Source of the DNA: Nocardioides sp. 1609
GTDB lineage: Bacteria; Actinomycetota; Actinomycetes; Propionibacteriales; Nocardioidaceae
Length of the DNA: 64,000 nucleotides
Reading direction: 5' to 3'
Assembly: GCF_004522105.1 (NCBI RefSeq)
Contig: NZ_SPUJ01000006.1
Location: 298,985 to 362,984, forward strand
Under the pieces are notes generated by a model that saw only the letters and a list, made by a program, of their open reading frames with translations, made no database searches and was not told the DNA's origin. Below, one piece after another: positions 24,410-32,127 of this stretch (positions within the stretch are counted from its first letter, which is position 1; every line of letters begins with the position of its first letter). Made by a program: the position numbers and the translations under genes.

Positions 24410-24853
24410 ATGATGCTGCGCAACACCGACCCGTTCCGCGACCTCGACCGCCTCGCCCAGCAGCTGCTCGGCACCACCAGCCGACCCGTGGTGATGCCGA
24501 TGGACGCCTGGCGCGAGGGCGACCGGTTCGTCATCGAGTTCGACCTCCCCGGCGTCTCGACCGAGACCATCGACCTCGACGTCGAGCGCAACGTGCTCAC
24601 CGTGCGCGCCGAGCGGGTCGCCCGCAACGGCGACTGGGAGGCACTCGCGGCCGAGCGGCCGCGCGGGGCCTTCAGCCGCCAGCTCGTCCTGGGCGACAAC
24701 CTCGACCTCGACCGGATCGAGGCGTCCTACGACGCCGGCGTCCTGCGCCTGGTCGTCCCGGTGGCGGAGCGGGCCAAGCCGCGCAAGATCACCATCGACG
24801 GCGGCCGGGACACCGTCGAGGGCGGCACGACCCACGAGGCCATCGGAGCCTGA
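24410..24853 (+). CDS. Small heat-shock protein, Hsp20/alpha-crystallin
   Basis: 147 residues. The alpha-crystallin domain runs from about residue 30 to 130 (MDAWREGDRFVIEFDLPGV ... LDVERNVLTVRAER ... LDLDRIEASYDAGVLRLVVPVAE), with the conserved A-x-Y-x-x-G-V-L core. It is a holding chaperone that protects unfolded proteins under heat or oxidative stress. GAGGAGG (24398-24404) precedes the ATG at 24410; ATG 24413 is a second option. It is divergent from an HspR-like gene and followed by a hairpin at 24868-24905. Confidence 0.93.
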   Translation: MMLRNTDPFRDLDRLAQQLLGTTSRPVVMPMDAWREGDRFVIEFDLPGVSTETIDLDVERNVLTVRAERVARNGDWEALAAERPRGAFSRQLVLGDNLDLDRIEASYDAGVLRLVVPVAERAKPRKITIDGGRDTVEGGTTHEAIGA

Positions 24854-24867
24854 CCCGTCCTGGGAGG

Positions 24868-24905
24868 CACGCAGGGGCCGGTCCACCCGGTCCGGCCCTT
24901 CGTGC
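24868..24905 (+). terminator. Hairpin after hsp20
   Basis: GGGCCGG (24875-24881) pairs with CCGGCCC (24892-24898), and an outer stem GCACG (24868-24872) pairs with CGTGC (24901-24905). It lies 15 bp after the Hsp20 stop and just before the convergent gene's stop at 24912, so it may stop transcription from both sides. Confidence 0.6.
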
Positions 24906-24911
24906 TGCGGC

Positions 24912-25880
24912 TCAGGCGCCCGGTGCCCGGTCCGGACCCGGAGAACCGTGCCCCGGGTTGCCCTGGCCCGGGTGACCCTCACCGTGGCCCGGGTTGCCCT
25001 GGCCCGGGTTGCCCTGGCCCGGATTGCCGTGGCCCGGGTGACCCTCACCGTGCCCAGGGTTCCCCTGGCCCGGGTTGCCCTGGCCCGGGTTGCCCTGGCC
25101 CGGGTTGCCCTGGCCCGGGTTGCCCTGGCCCGGGTTGCCCTGGCCCGGGTTGCCCTGGCCCGGGTTGCCGTGGCCCGGGTGACCCTCACCGTGCCCAGGG
25201 TTCCCCTGACCGGGGTTCCCCTGGCCCGGATTGCCGTGGCCCGGGTTGCCGTGGCCGGGATTGCCCGGATTGCCCGGGTTCCCCTGGCCGGGATTGCCCG
25301 GATTGCCTGGGTTCCCCTGGCCGGGATTGTCGGGGTTGCCCTGGCCGGGATTGCCCGGACTGCCGGGATTGCCCGGACTGCCCGGACTGCCCGGATTGCC
25401 CTGGCCCGGCTGGACCGGGCCCGGGCCGTCCCCCGGGGCGCCGTCGGGGCGGGGTCCCGGCGGGTCGCGGTCGATGCTGCCGCCCCCGGCGCCGCCCAGC
25501 GACGGCCCGTCCTGCCCGGGGCGTGTGGTCGGCTCGGCGCCCGGCTGGCCGTCCGGTCCGACGTCCACCGTCGAGCTCGGTCCGCTGCTCGGCTCCCCGG
25601 TCGACGGGTCGGGAACGGCCGGTGCGCGCGGAGCCTCCCAGGGCGGAGAGATCACACCCGAGGCGTAGGCCACCCCGAGGCCGCCGGTGACCGTGACGCC
25701 GGCGAAGACCACGGCGGCCACGGCGGCGCGCGCGCTGCGGCGTCCGTGCGGTGGACGCGCCGCCTGCGACGAGGCCGCCAGCGCGGCCAGCCGGGCGACG
25801 AGCTGGTCGTCGGGGACCGCCGCCGCCGGGTCGGCGCGCAGGAGTCGCGCTACCTCGGAGCGTGATCGAGAACGGGCCAC
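24912..25880 (-). CDS. Single-pass membrane protein with NPGQG pentapeptide repeats, divergent from a sigma factor
   Basis: 322 residues. Residues 1-50 are basic and cytoplasmic-like, residues ~51-75 form one membrane helix, and the rest should be outside. From about residue 155 to the end it is almost only Gly, Pro, Asn, Gln and His in tandem NPGQG units, with variants NPGHG, NPGSPG and GEGHPG. The period is five residues, so it is not collagen-like GXY. It is divergent from the ECF sigma gene. The N-terminal part could be a short anti-sigma domain, but no zinc-binding motif is seen. Wall attachment or adhesion is also possible. Confidence 0.75.
   Translation of the reverse strand: MARSRSRSEVARLLRADPAAAVPDDQLVARLAALAASSQAARPPHGRRSARAAVAAVVFAGVTVTGGLGVAYASGVISPPWEAPRAPAVPDPSTGEPSSGPSSTVDVGPDGQPGAEPTTRPGQDGPSLGGAGGGSIDRDPPGPRPDGAPGDGPGPVQPGQGNPGSPGSPGNPGSPGNPGQGNPDNPGQGNPGNPGNPGQGNPGNPGNPGHGNPGHGNPGQGNPGQGNPGHGEGHPGHGNPGQGNPGQGNPGQGNPGQGNPGQGNPGQGNPGQGNPGHGEGHPGHGNPGQGNPGQGNPGHGEGHPGQGNPGHGSPGPDRAPGA
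24945..25415. repeat. 15-bp tandem repeat array inside the NPGQG gene
   Basis: A 15-bp unit, TGGCCCGGGTTGCCC on the plus strand, is repeated seven times without a break at 25066-25170 (last base changed) and in diverged form over the rest of 24945-25415. A longer block with GTGACCCTCACCGTG occurs more than once. Such arrays change copy number easily, so length may vary between strains and the assembly may be collapsed here. Confidence 0.85.
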
Positions 25881-25930
25881 GCCAACAACATGTCACACCG
25901 CACGCACATCGTTACGCTGAGACCGAGCTG

Positions 25931-26617
25931 ATGACGTCGGGGCCCCGCGTCGCGCTCGAGGTCGGTGACCAGCGGCAGGAGCGACGTGCGGTGAGACACG
26001 GGTCGGAGACAGCGGTCTCGGGCGCCCGCGCCGGCGACGAGGCGTCCTGGCGTCGGCTCTACGTGATGCACACCGCCCGGATCGTCTCGTTGGTGCGGGC
26101 GCTCCCGCGAACCGACTGGGCCTCCTCGCCCGAGGACGTGGTCGCCGAGGCCTGGCTGACGGCCGCGACCAAGCTCGACGAGTTCCACGGCTCCGACGAC
26201 GACTTCGGCGGCTGGTTGTTCACCATCGCCCGCAACCATGCCTCGAACAGCCACCGGACGGCCCGGCGACGGCGCACGGACCCGGTCGAGCACGACGCGC
26301 AGGTCTCCGCCTCGGTGGACGACGTCTCCCGGCAGGTCGAGCACCACGACCTGGTCACCCGGCTGCTCGGCCACCTCAGTCCGCGCGAGGCCGAGGTGGT
26401 GGCCTGCATCGACGTCGCCGGCCTGGACGTCGCCACCACCGCCCGGGCGCTCGGCATGAAGCCGACCGCTGTCCGGGTCGCGAGGCACCGGGCACTCGGA
26501 CGACTGCGCCGCGTCGTCGACCGCGACGCCGGCGGGGTGGGGGTACTCCCCGCCGAGGCCGTCCCCGAGGTCACCCCCGAGGTCGCCACCGGCCAACCCC
26601 GGCCGGGCACGGCGTAG
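25931..26617 (+). CDS. ECF-type RNA polymerase sigma factor
   Basis: 228 residues from ATG 25931. GTG 25991, with AGGA 10 bp upstream, would give 208. Region 2 is seen in SWRRLYVMHTARIVSLVRAL, VVAEAWLTAATKLDEF and FGGWLFTIARNHASNSHR. Region 4 is LLGHLSPREAEVVACIDVAGLDVATTARALGMKPTAVRVARHRALGRLR. It directs RNA polymerase to a special promoter set. The neighbour on the opposite strand is a membrane protein that may hold it inactive (inference from position). The C-terminal ~30 residues are a Pro/Val-rich tail. Confidence 0.87.
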   Translation: MTSGPRVALEVGDQRQERRAVRHGSETAVSGARAGDEASWRRLYVMHTARIVSLVRALPRTDWASSPEDVVAEAWLTAATKLDEFHGSDDDFGGWLFTIARNHASNSHRTARRRRTDPVEHDAQVSASVDDVSRQVEHHDLVTRLLGHLSPREAEVVACIDVAGLDVATTARALGMKPTAVRVARHRALGRLRRVVDRDAGGVGVLPAEAVPEVTPEVATGQPRPGTA

Positions 26618-26667
26618 CCGACGACCCGGAGCGGCGCCTGTCGCGGGGACGACGGCCGGAGGGTCGC

Positions 26668-27669
26668 TCAGGTGCGGACGAACCACCAGGGCAGCGCGCC
26701 CACCAGCACCACCAGCGGGATCGCGAGGTTGGTCCAGAACCACCTGAGGCGTCGCCGGGTCCGGTGGGGTGTCACCACGAGCTCCAGGACCGGCGTCGAC
26801 AGCGCGGCCTCCGGCGTGGGTGGGACGTCCCTCGTCCCACCCTGCGTCGCGCCGTCCCCGGGGGTGTTCGCCGCGCCGGCCAGCTCCAGCAGCCGTTCCG
26901 CCGTCGCCTGTGCCGTGGGACGGTCGTCGGGATCGAGCGCCGTCATCGCCACCAGCAGCCCGGGCCACCCCGCGGGCAGCGAGGTCGGGATGAGCGGGCC
27001 TTGGTGCAGCCGGGCGAGCGCCGCCTCCGTGGCCGGCCCCGGGAAGCAGCGCTCCCCCGTGAGGGACTCGAGCAGGAGCAGTCCCAGGGCGTAGACGTCG
27101 GCGGCGCCGCTGACCCGCTGTCCGCGGACCTGCTCGGGCGCGATGTAGGCGGCGGTACCCACGACGTTCCCGTCGAGGGTCAGCTGGTCCTCGGAGCCCA
27201 CGAGGCGAGCGATGCCGAAGTCGCTGAGCAGGGCACGCCCGCCGGGCGTGACGAGCACGTTGCTGGGCTTGATGTCGCGGTGCACGACGCCGCGGGCGTG
27301 GGCGTGGGCCAGGCCCGCCGCGACCTGGGCGGCGAGCAACGCCAGGGACCGTGCGGCCAGGGGCCCCTCGGCCAGCAGCTCCGACATCGGTCGCCCGGAG
27401 ACGAGCTCGAGGGCCAGCCAGGGCCGGTCGTCCTCGACGCTCGAGTCGTACAGGGCCACGATCGCCTCGTGCGACAGCATGCCCAGGAGCTGCGCCTCGC
27501 TGGCGCACCGCTCGCGATCTACCTCGGTGACCTCGCGCAGCACCTTGACGGCCACGTCGCGGTGCAGCACGTGGTCGTGGGCGCGGTAGACGTCGGCCAT
27601 CCCGCCGTGGCCGATGGACTCCACGGTCTCGAAGCGTCCGCCCAGCAGGAGCGGGGGCGAAGCGGTCAT
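26668..27669 (-). CDS. Membrane-anchored Ser/Thr protein kinase
   Basis: 333 residues. The kinase domain covers about residues 12-270: glycine loop IGHGGMADVY, Lys42 in VAVKVL, catalytic HRDIKPSN (Asp132), DFG at Asp150, activation-loop end GTAAYIAPEQV and ADVYALGLLLLESLTGE. A Pro/Thr-rich juxtamembrane part follows, and one membrane helix lies near residues 312-331 at the very end. There is no PASTA or other extracellular sensor domain, unlike PknB. It is convergent with the sigma factor gene. Targets are unknown. Confidence 0.92.
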   Translation of the reverse strand: MTASPPLLLGGRFETVESIGHGGMADVYRAHDHVLHRDVAVKVLREVTEVDRERCASEAQLLGMLSHEAIVALYDSSVEDDRPWLALELVSGRPMSELLAEGPLAARSLALLAAQVAAGLAHAHARGVVHRDIKPSNVLVTPGGRALLSDFGIARLVGSEDQLTLDGNVVGTAAYIAPEQVRGQRVSGAADVYALGLLLLESLTGERCFPGPATEAALARLHQGPLIPTSLPAGWPGLLVAMTALDPDDRPTAQATAERLLELAGAANTPGDGATQGGTRDVPPTPEAALSTPVLELVVTPHRTRRRLRWFWTNLAIPLVVLVGALPWWFVRT

Positions 27670-27739
27670 GGGTCCTCCTTCAGCCGGTCAGTGGTCGTGC
27701 GGTCGCCGGCGCTCCACCACGCCCGGGGCCTGCCGTGTC

Positions 27740-27811
27740 TCAGAGCAGCAGCAGCGCCAGCACGACGACGACGAGGATGAGGGCGACAACGGCGATGGTC
27801 CTGGTGTTCAT
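27740..27811 (-). CDS. Very small hydrophobic peptide (23 aa)
   Basis: ATG 27811 is preceded by CAGGAG at the correct distance. The reading frame encodes MNTRT followed by 18 hydrophobic residues (Ile, Ala, Val, Leu only), which is a single membrane helix, then a stop. A clean membrane helix directly behind a good ribosome site makes chance unlikely. It lies between the kinase gene and a DUF6458 gene on the same strand. Small membrane peptides of this kind often tune a membrane partner, perhaps the kinase (guess). Confidence 0.6.
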   Translation of the reverse strand: MNTRTIAVVALILVVVVLALLLL

Positions 27812-27992
27812 GGGGTCTCCTGGATCGGTGGTTGCCCGACGGTGTCTGGCGACGTGTCCGTGGGACGTGGGGGTTCCGGCCGCTCCGCGGCGACGAGGAC
27901 CGTCGCCAGGGCGTTCCCGTCCGGGCTGTGCCGGTGCGGGTCGGGACCGACCGTCCGGGCGGCCGGGCCCGAGGTGCTGGTCGGTCAAGTGA

Positions 27993-28235
27993 TCAGATCT
28001 CGTTGGTGCGGTGCTCGCGCACCGTCTGCGAGCCGTCCGGGTGGGTGACGGTCTGGACCGACCGCGCGCGCCGCCCGCTGTTCCAGGTCAGCGCCGTGAT
28101 GGCGATGAGCGCCAGGCCCACCGCCGCCATGATCCAGCCGACCACGGTGAGGTCCACCTCGTTGATGCTGTCGGTCACGGCCAGGGCGAGCACGAGGCCC
28201 ACCACCAGCAGGAACGCTCCGAATCCGTATCCCAT
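27993..28235 (-). CDS. DUF6458 family small membrane protein
   Basis: 80 residues. It begins MGYGFGAFLLVVGLVLALAV, has two membrane helices (about 5-22 and 30-52), and ends in a polar tail with HPDGSQTVREHRTNE. This matches the actinobacterial DUF6458 pattern, whose role is unknown. GAGGAG precedes the ATG at 28235. Confidence 0.75.
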   Translation of the reverse strand: MGYGFGAFLLVVGLVLALAVTDSINEVDLTVVGWIMAAVGLALIAITALTWNSGRRARSVQTVTHPDGSQTVREHRTNEI

Positions 28236-28301
28236 GTCTGTCTCCTCGATCCGCTCCGGATGCCACGCGGGCGACCCTCGAACCGCGGCCGCCACTCGAA
28301 G

Positions 28302-28313
28302 GTCACATGTGAC
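28302..28313. promoter_or_regulatory. Perfect 12-bp palindrome upstream of the DUF6458 gene
   Basis: GTCACATGTGAC is fully symmetric and sits 67 bp before the ATG at 28235. The TGTGA/TCACA halves recall CRP/FNR-type half-sites, but they are back to back without the normal 6-bp gap. It may be bound by an unknown dimeric regulator. Confidence 0.35.
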
Positions 28314-28426
28314 GAGGGCGTCGCGTCGTTACAGCGGCGCGGCGAAGCCACCCCAAAGGGGGGACGGCGTCCGGGGGGCGCCGGTCGGCGCCGGCTCCCG
28401 AACGGGCGCTCGCGACGGCGTGGTGC

Positions 28427-29332
28427 TCACGCAGCCTGGAACGAGCGCTTGGCGAGCCCGATGGCGTAGCCGTCGATGGTGGTCGTCGGCGCGGCGCTCG
28501 GGTCGGCCGAGGCGCCGAGGGTGACGAAGAGCGGGGTGAAGTGCTCGACGGTCGGGTGGGCGAAGGGCATGCCCGGCGCCTGGTGCCGGAAGTCGGAGAG
28601 CGCGTCGACGTCGCCGCGACCGAGGGCGTCGGCGGCCCAGAGGTCGAACTCCGAGGACCACCCGGGCACCTGGTCCGGCCGCGACCAGTCGAGGTAGGGC
28701 AGGCCGTGGGTCATGTAGCCGCTGCCGACGACCAGGACGCCGTCCTCGCGCAGGCCGCGCAGCCGGCGTCCGAGGTCGAGGAGCCGCTCCGGGTCGTGGG
28801 TCGGCATGGAGAGCTGGAGGACCGGGATGTCGGCCTCGGGGTACATGATCTTGAGCGGTACCCAGGCGCCGTGGTCGAGGCCGCGGGTGCGGTGCTCGTG
28901 CACGGGCTCTGCGTCGGGCATCATCGCCGCGACCGTCGCCGCCAGCCGGGTCGCGACCGGGGTGTCGTAGCGCATCTGGAAGTACATCGGGTCGAAGCCG
29001 CCGAAGTCGTAGACCAGCTCGGACGGCGCGGTCGCGCTGAGCGACAGCGGCGCCGACTCCCAGTGCGCCGAGACGATCAGGATCGCCCTGGGTCGGGGCA
29101 GGTCGCGCGCCCACGCGTGCAGCTGGGTCATCCAGTCGGTCATCTCGAAGAGCATCGGGGCACCGTGGCTGAGGTAGAGGCTCGGCAGCGGGCCGTCGTC
29201 CGGGGTCCAGACCCGGTGGGCCTGCCGGCGCTCGGCCGCGGCGGCTCGCCCGAGGTGGACGGCGAAGGGGTGCGTCGCGGGGATGCGGGCGTCGGCGAGA
29301 GCGGTGCTGCTGCGCGGGGCGGTGGTGCTCAT
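28427..29332 (-). CDS. LigB-type ring-opening dioxygenase (DODA/YgiD family)
   Basis: 301 residues. Metal and active-site motifs are LYLSHGAPM, VSAHWES, RTRGLDHGAWVPLKIMYPEADIPVLQLS and HPTVEHFTPLF, the pattern of class III extradiol dioxygenases of the 4,5-DOPA type. They use a metal ion (zinc or iron) to open catechol-like rings. A ~45-residue N-terminal extension precedes the domain. It is divergent from a MarR regulator with two clear operators in between, so its expression should respond to an aromatic or oxidising ligand. Confidence 0.9.
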   Translation of the reverse strand: MSTTAPRSSTALADARIPATHPFAVHLGRAAAAERRQAHRVWTPDDGPLPSLYLSHGAPMLFEMTDWMTQLHAWARDLPRPRAILIVSAHWESAPLSLSATAPSELVYDFGGFDPMYFQMRYDTPVATRLAATVAAMMPDAEPVHEHRTRGLDHGAWVPLKIMYPEADIPVLQLSMPTHDPERLLDLGRRLRGLREDGVLVVGSGYMTHGLPYLDWSRPDQVPGWSSEFDLWAADALGRGDVDALSDFRHQAPGMPFAHPTVEHFTPLFVTLGASADPSAAPTTTIDGYAIGLAKRSFQAA

Positions 29333-29353
29333 GAGGTGCTCCTCGACATGTTA

Positions 29354-29403
29354 GTTGTTGCTACAACCATCACCGTACCCCACTTTGGTTGAAGGGACAA
29401 CCA
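29354..29403. promoter_or_regulatory. Two MarR-type operators in a divergent promoter
   Basis: Site 1 is GTTGT (29354-29358), TGCT, ACAAC (29363-29367). Site 2 is TGGTTG (29386-29391), AAGGGA, CAACCA (29398-29403), perfect over 6 bp per arm. The half-site GTTG/CAAC is shared. They lie between the divergent dioxygenase and MarR starts. Confidence 0.65.
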
Positions 29404-29424
29404 TCTGTGCGCCACACTGGGCCG

Positions 29425-29919
29425 GTGACCGAACCCGACTGGCTCGACGACCACGAGCGGGCCGCGTGGGTGCGCCTGGCGGCGATCCTCGAGCTGCTGC
29501 CCGGCGTGCTCGACTCGCAGCTGCGCCGCGAGTCCGGCCTCACGCACTTCGACTACTACGCGCTCGCCATGCTCTCGGAGTCCCCGGAGCGCACCCTGCG
29601 GATGACCGCGCTGGCGGCGCAGACCCACGCCACCCTCCCCCGGTTGTCCCACGTGGTGAAGCGGCTCGAGGACCGCGGGCTCGTGACCCGGTTCCCGTGC
29701 CCGGAGGACGCCCGGGCCACCAACGTCCGGCTGAGCGAGGAGGGGTGGCGGACCGTGCGAGCCGCGGCTCCCGGGCACGTCGCGACGGTGCGGCACCACG
29801 TCGTCGACGTCCTCACGCCCGAGCAGGTCGACCAGCTCACCGCGATCGGCAGCGCGCTCCTGGCTCGACTGGACCCCGAGGGCGCGATGGCCGAGGTCTA
29901 CCGGCGCTACGACCCCTGA
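29425..29919 (+). CDS. MarR family transcriptional regulator
   Basis: 164 residues from GTG 29425; a TTG at 29389 is open but lies inside the operator. The winged helix is clear: LTHFDYYALAMLSESPERTLRMTALAAQTHATLPRLSHVVKRLEDRGLV, followed by the wing CPEDARATNVRLSEEG. Terminal helices for dimer formation follow. It is probably the repressor of the divergent LigB-type dioxygenase and of itself. Confidence 0.86.
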   Translation: MTEPDWLDDHERAAWVRLAAILELLPGVLDSQLRRESGLTHFDYYALAMLSESPERTLRMTALAAQTHATLPRLSHVVKRLEDRGLVTRFPCPEDARATNVRLSEEGWRTVRAAAPGHVATVRHHVVDVLTPEQVDQLTAIGSALLARLDPEGAMAEVYRRYDP

Positions 29920-29977
29920 CCGGCGCACGTGCCGGCCCCGGCGAGGCGGCCGTCGACGGCCCGGTCGCGGAGGGTGG

Positions 29978-31171
29978 TCACCCCGCTCGTGCGGCGTTCT
30001 CCAGGACGACGGCGAGAGCCTGTCCGACGCCGATGCAGATCGCCGCGACGCCCCACCGCTCGCCGCTCTCCACCAGGCGGTGGGCGAGGGTGGCCAGGAT
30101 GCGGGTGCCGCTGGCGCCCAGCGGGTGGCCGATCGCGATCGCCCCGCCCTTGGTGTTGACCAGCTCCGGGTCGACCCTCCAGGCGTCGACGCAGGCCAGC
30201 GACTGCACCGCGAAGGCCTCGTTGAGCTCGATCGCGCCCACGTCGGACCAGCCGATCCCGGCCCGGGCCAGCGCCTTGTTCGCCGCCTCGACCGGCGCGA
30301 AGCCGAAGTCCTGCGGGTCGAGGGCGTGCACGCCGCGCCCGGCGACCCGGGCCAGCGGCGCGGCGCCCAGGTCGGCGTCCTCCGCGGCGAGCAGCACGGC
30401 GGAGGCACCGTCGTTGAGCGGGGAGGCGTTGGCGGCCGTGATCGTGCCGCCCTGCTCGACCGTGCGGAACGACGGCTTCAGACCCGCCAGCCGCTCCACG
30501 CTCGAGCCGGGCCGGATCCCCTCGTCGCGCGCCAGGTCGACGCCCGCGACCGGCCCGACGAGCTCGTCGTAGAACCCCGCCGCCCACGCCGCGTCGGCGA
30601 GGTCGTGCGAGCGGACGGCGAACTCGTCCTGCCGCTCCCGCGAGATCGCGAAGCGCTCGGCGAGCAGCTCGTTGGCCTCCCCCAGGGAGACGGTCCACGC
30701 GGCCGGCATCCGCTCGTTGACCAGCCGCCACCCGAGGGTGGTCGACACCCCGGTGACGTTGCCGGCCGGGAACGCCCGCGACGGCTTCGGCAGCACCCAC
30801 GGGGCGCGGGTCATCGACTCCACCCCGCCGACCACGACGACCTCGGCGTCGCCCGCCTCGATGGCGCGCGCGCCCATGATCGCGGCGTCCAGCGACGATC
30901 CGCAGAGCCGGTTGACCGTCGTGGCCGGCACCGAGGTCGGCAGGCCCGCCAGCAGGACGGCCATCCGGCCCACGTTGCGGTTGTCCTCCCCCGCACCGTT
31001 GGCGTTGCCCCAGACCACGTCACCGATCCGGGCCGGGTCGAGGTCGGGAACCTTCGCGAGGACCCCGGCGAGCGCGGTCGCCGCCAGGTCGTCGGGGCGG
31101 ACGTCGGACAGCGCGCCGCCGAAGCGGCCGAACGGCGTCCGGGCGGTGGCGTAGAGGTAGGCATCGGGCAC
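29978..31171 (-). CDS. Acetyl-CoA acyltransferase (thiolase)
   Basis: 397 residues, full length for a thiolase. Catalytic residues are all present: nucleophile Cys90 in NRLCGSSLDA, NEAF at 317-320, His349 in GHPLGASG, and Cys379 in CIGVGQA (the last motif is normally CIGGGQG). It cleaves 3-ketoacyl-CoA or joins acetyl-CoA units in the cytosol. GTG 31171 is the start that gives the family N-terminus PDAYLYATARTPFGRFGGAL. With the nearby acyl-CoA dehydrogenase and TetR gene it fits a fatty-acid or side-chain degradation locus. Confidence 0.92.
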   Translation of the reverse strand: MPDAYLYATARTPFGRFGGALSDVRPDDLAATALAGVLAKVPDLDPARIGDVVWGNANGAGEDNRNVGRMAVLLAGLPTSVPATTVNRLCGSSLDAAIMGARAIEAGDAEVVVVGGVESMTRAPWVLPKPSRAFPAGNVTGVSTTLGWRLVNERMPAAWTVSLGEANELLAERFAISRERQDEFAVRSHDLADAAWAAGFYDELVGPVAGVDLARDEGIRPGSSVERLAGLKPSFRTVEQGGTITAANASPLNDGASAVLLAAEDADLGAAPLARVAGRGVHALDPQDFGFAPVEAANKALARAGIGWSDVGAIELNEAFAVQSLACVDAWRVDPELVNTKGGAIAIGHPLGASGTRILATLAHRLVESGERWGVAAICIGVGQALAVVLENAARAG

Positions 31172-31287
31172 ACCCCGACCGTACGACGAGGTGCCCCTCG
31201 CGCCGCGGACCGCTCGGCGACCGCGACGCCGGCCGCCCGGCCGACCCGACGCACACCGGGCCCGGGCGCCCAGGACGGGGCGCGGCC

Positions 31288-31953
31288 TCAGGACCGGGCG
31301 CGGGGTCCGAGCAACTCGTCGGGGGGGAGCTCGCCGAACAGCACGCCCAGCGCACGCTTCCACCGCACCAGGAGCTTGCGCCGCTCACCGAGGTCGCCGG
31401 TCAGCATCGCGGCCAGCGACAGCCCGGTGAGCAGGTCGATGGTCATGCCGACCAGCGTCGGGGTCCTGGGGTCGTCGGCGTACGCGGGACCCAGGACGGC
31501 GGTCAGGCCGTCCTGCAGGTCGGCGAAGGCGACCGCCTCGACCGGCAGCAGCGCCGCGCGCAGGTCGGGGTCGGTCCGGGCCGCCACCCAGAGCTCGGCC
31601 GCGCTGAAGAAGGCCGGGTCGTGCAGTCCGCTCCAGGCCAGGTCGACCAGCGCCTCCAGACGGTCCTTGGAGGGCGGGATGAGCTCGGCCTCGGCGCGGA
31701 ACTGGTCGACGCGTCGAGCGGCCAGGTGCCCCATCGCACCCACGACCAGCTCGTTCTTGGTGGGGAAGTGGTGGAGCAGGGTCCCCCGGGCGAGGCCCGC
31801 CCGCTCCTGCACCTCGGCGACCGTCGTCGAGGAGTAGCCGAGCTCGAGCAGGCACTCCACCGCGGCGTCGAGCAGCCTGGTCCGGGTCTCGGTCCGGCGC
31901 TGCTCCTGCGTCCGTCGAGCCGGTGGACGCGCGGCCTCGTCGGTCCTGGGCAC
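31288..31953 (-). CDS. TetR/AcrR family regulator of acyl-CoA genes
   Basis: 221 residues starting with GTG 31953, with AAGGGG upstream. The HTH covers residues ~24-68 (TRLLDAAVECLLELGYSSTTVAEVQERAGLARGTLLHHFPTKNELV), and the ligand domain is C-terminal. It is divergent from the acyl-CoA dehydrogenase gene and on the same strand as the thiolase gene, 116 bp apart. It probably controls both through the dyad at 32052-32081, with an acyl-CoA as ligand (inference). Confidence 0.87.
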   Translation of the reverse strand: MPRTDEAARPPARRTQEQRRTETRTRLLDAAVECLLELGYSSTTVAEVQERAGLARGTLLHHFPTKNELVVGAMGHLAARRVDQFRAEAELIPPSKDRLEALVDLAWSGLHDPAFFSAAELWVAARTDPDLRAALLPVEAVAFADLQDGLTAVLGPAYADDPRTPTLVGMTIDLLTGLSLAAMLTGDLGERRKLLVRWKRALGVLFGELPPDELLGPRARS

Positions 31954-32051
31954 CGGTGACCCCTTCGCTCCTCGTCGCTGCGCCGGCGCAGGCAGCGCCC
32001 CGACGAGGTCCTCACGCTATCCCAGCGCCACGGCGGCCGGCCCCGCCGGAG

Positions 32052-32081
32052 CCAGATACCGTCCGCATGTACTGTTTCTGG
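32052..32081. promoter_or_regulatory. Long dyad between the TetR and acyl-CoA dehydrogenase genes
   Basis: CCAGATACCGT (32052-32062) and ACTGTTTCTGG (32071-32081) are inverted repeats matching at 9 of 11 positions around an 8-bp spacer. Position and size suit a TetR dimer pair, 47 bp before the ATG at 32128. Confidence 0.45.
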
Positions 32082-32127
32082 CCCACGGGCCCGTCCCAGG
32101 CCCACCCGCCCCGGAAAGGCGCCAGCG

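Noticed and set aside
25066..25170. CRISPR-like array from regular 15-bp repeats
   Set aside because: The units are directly tandem without spacers and lie in frame inside a protein gene.
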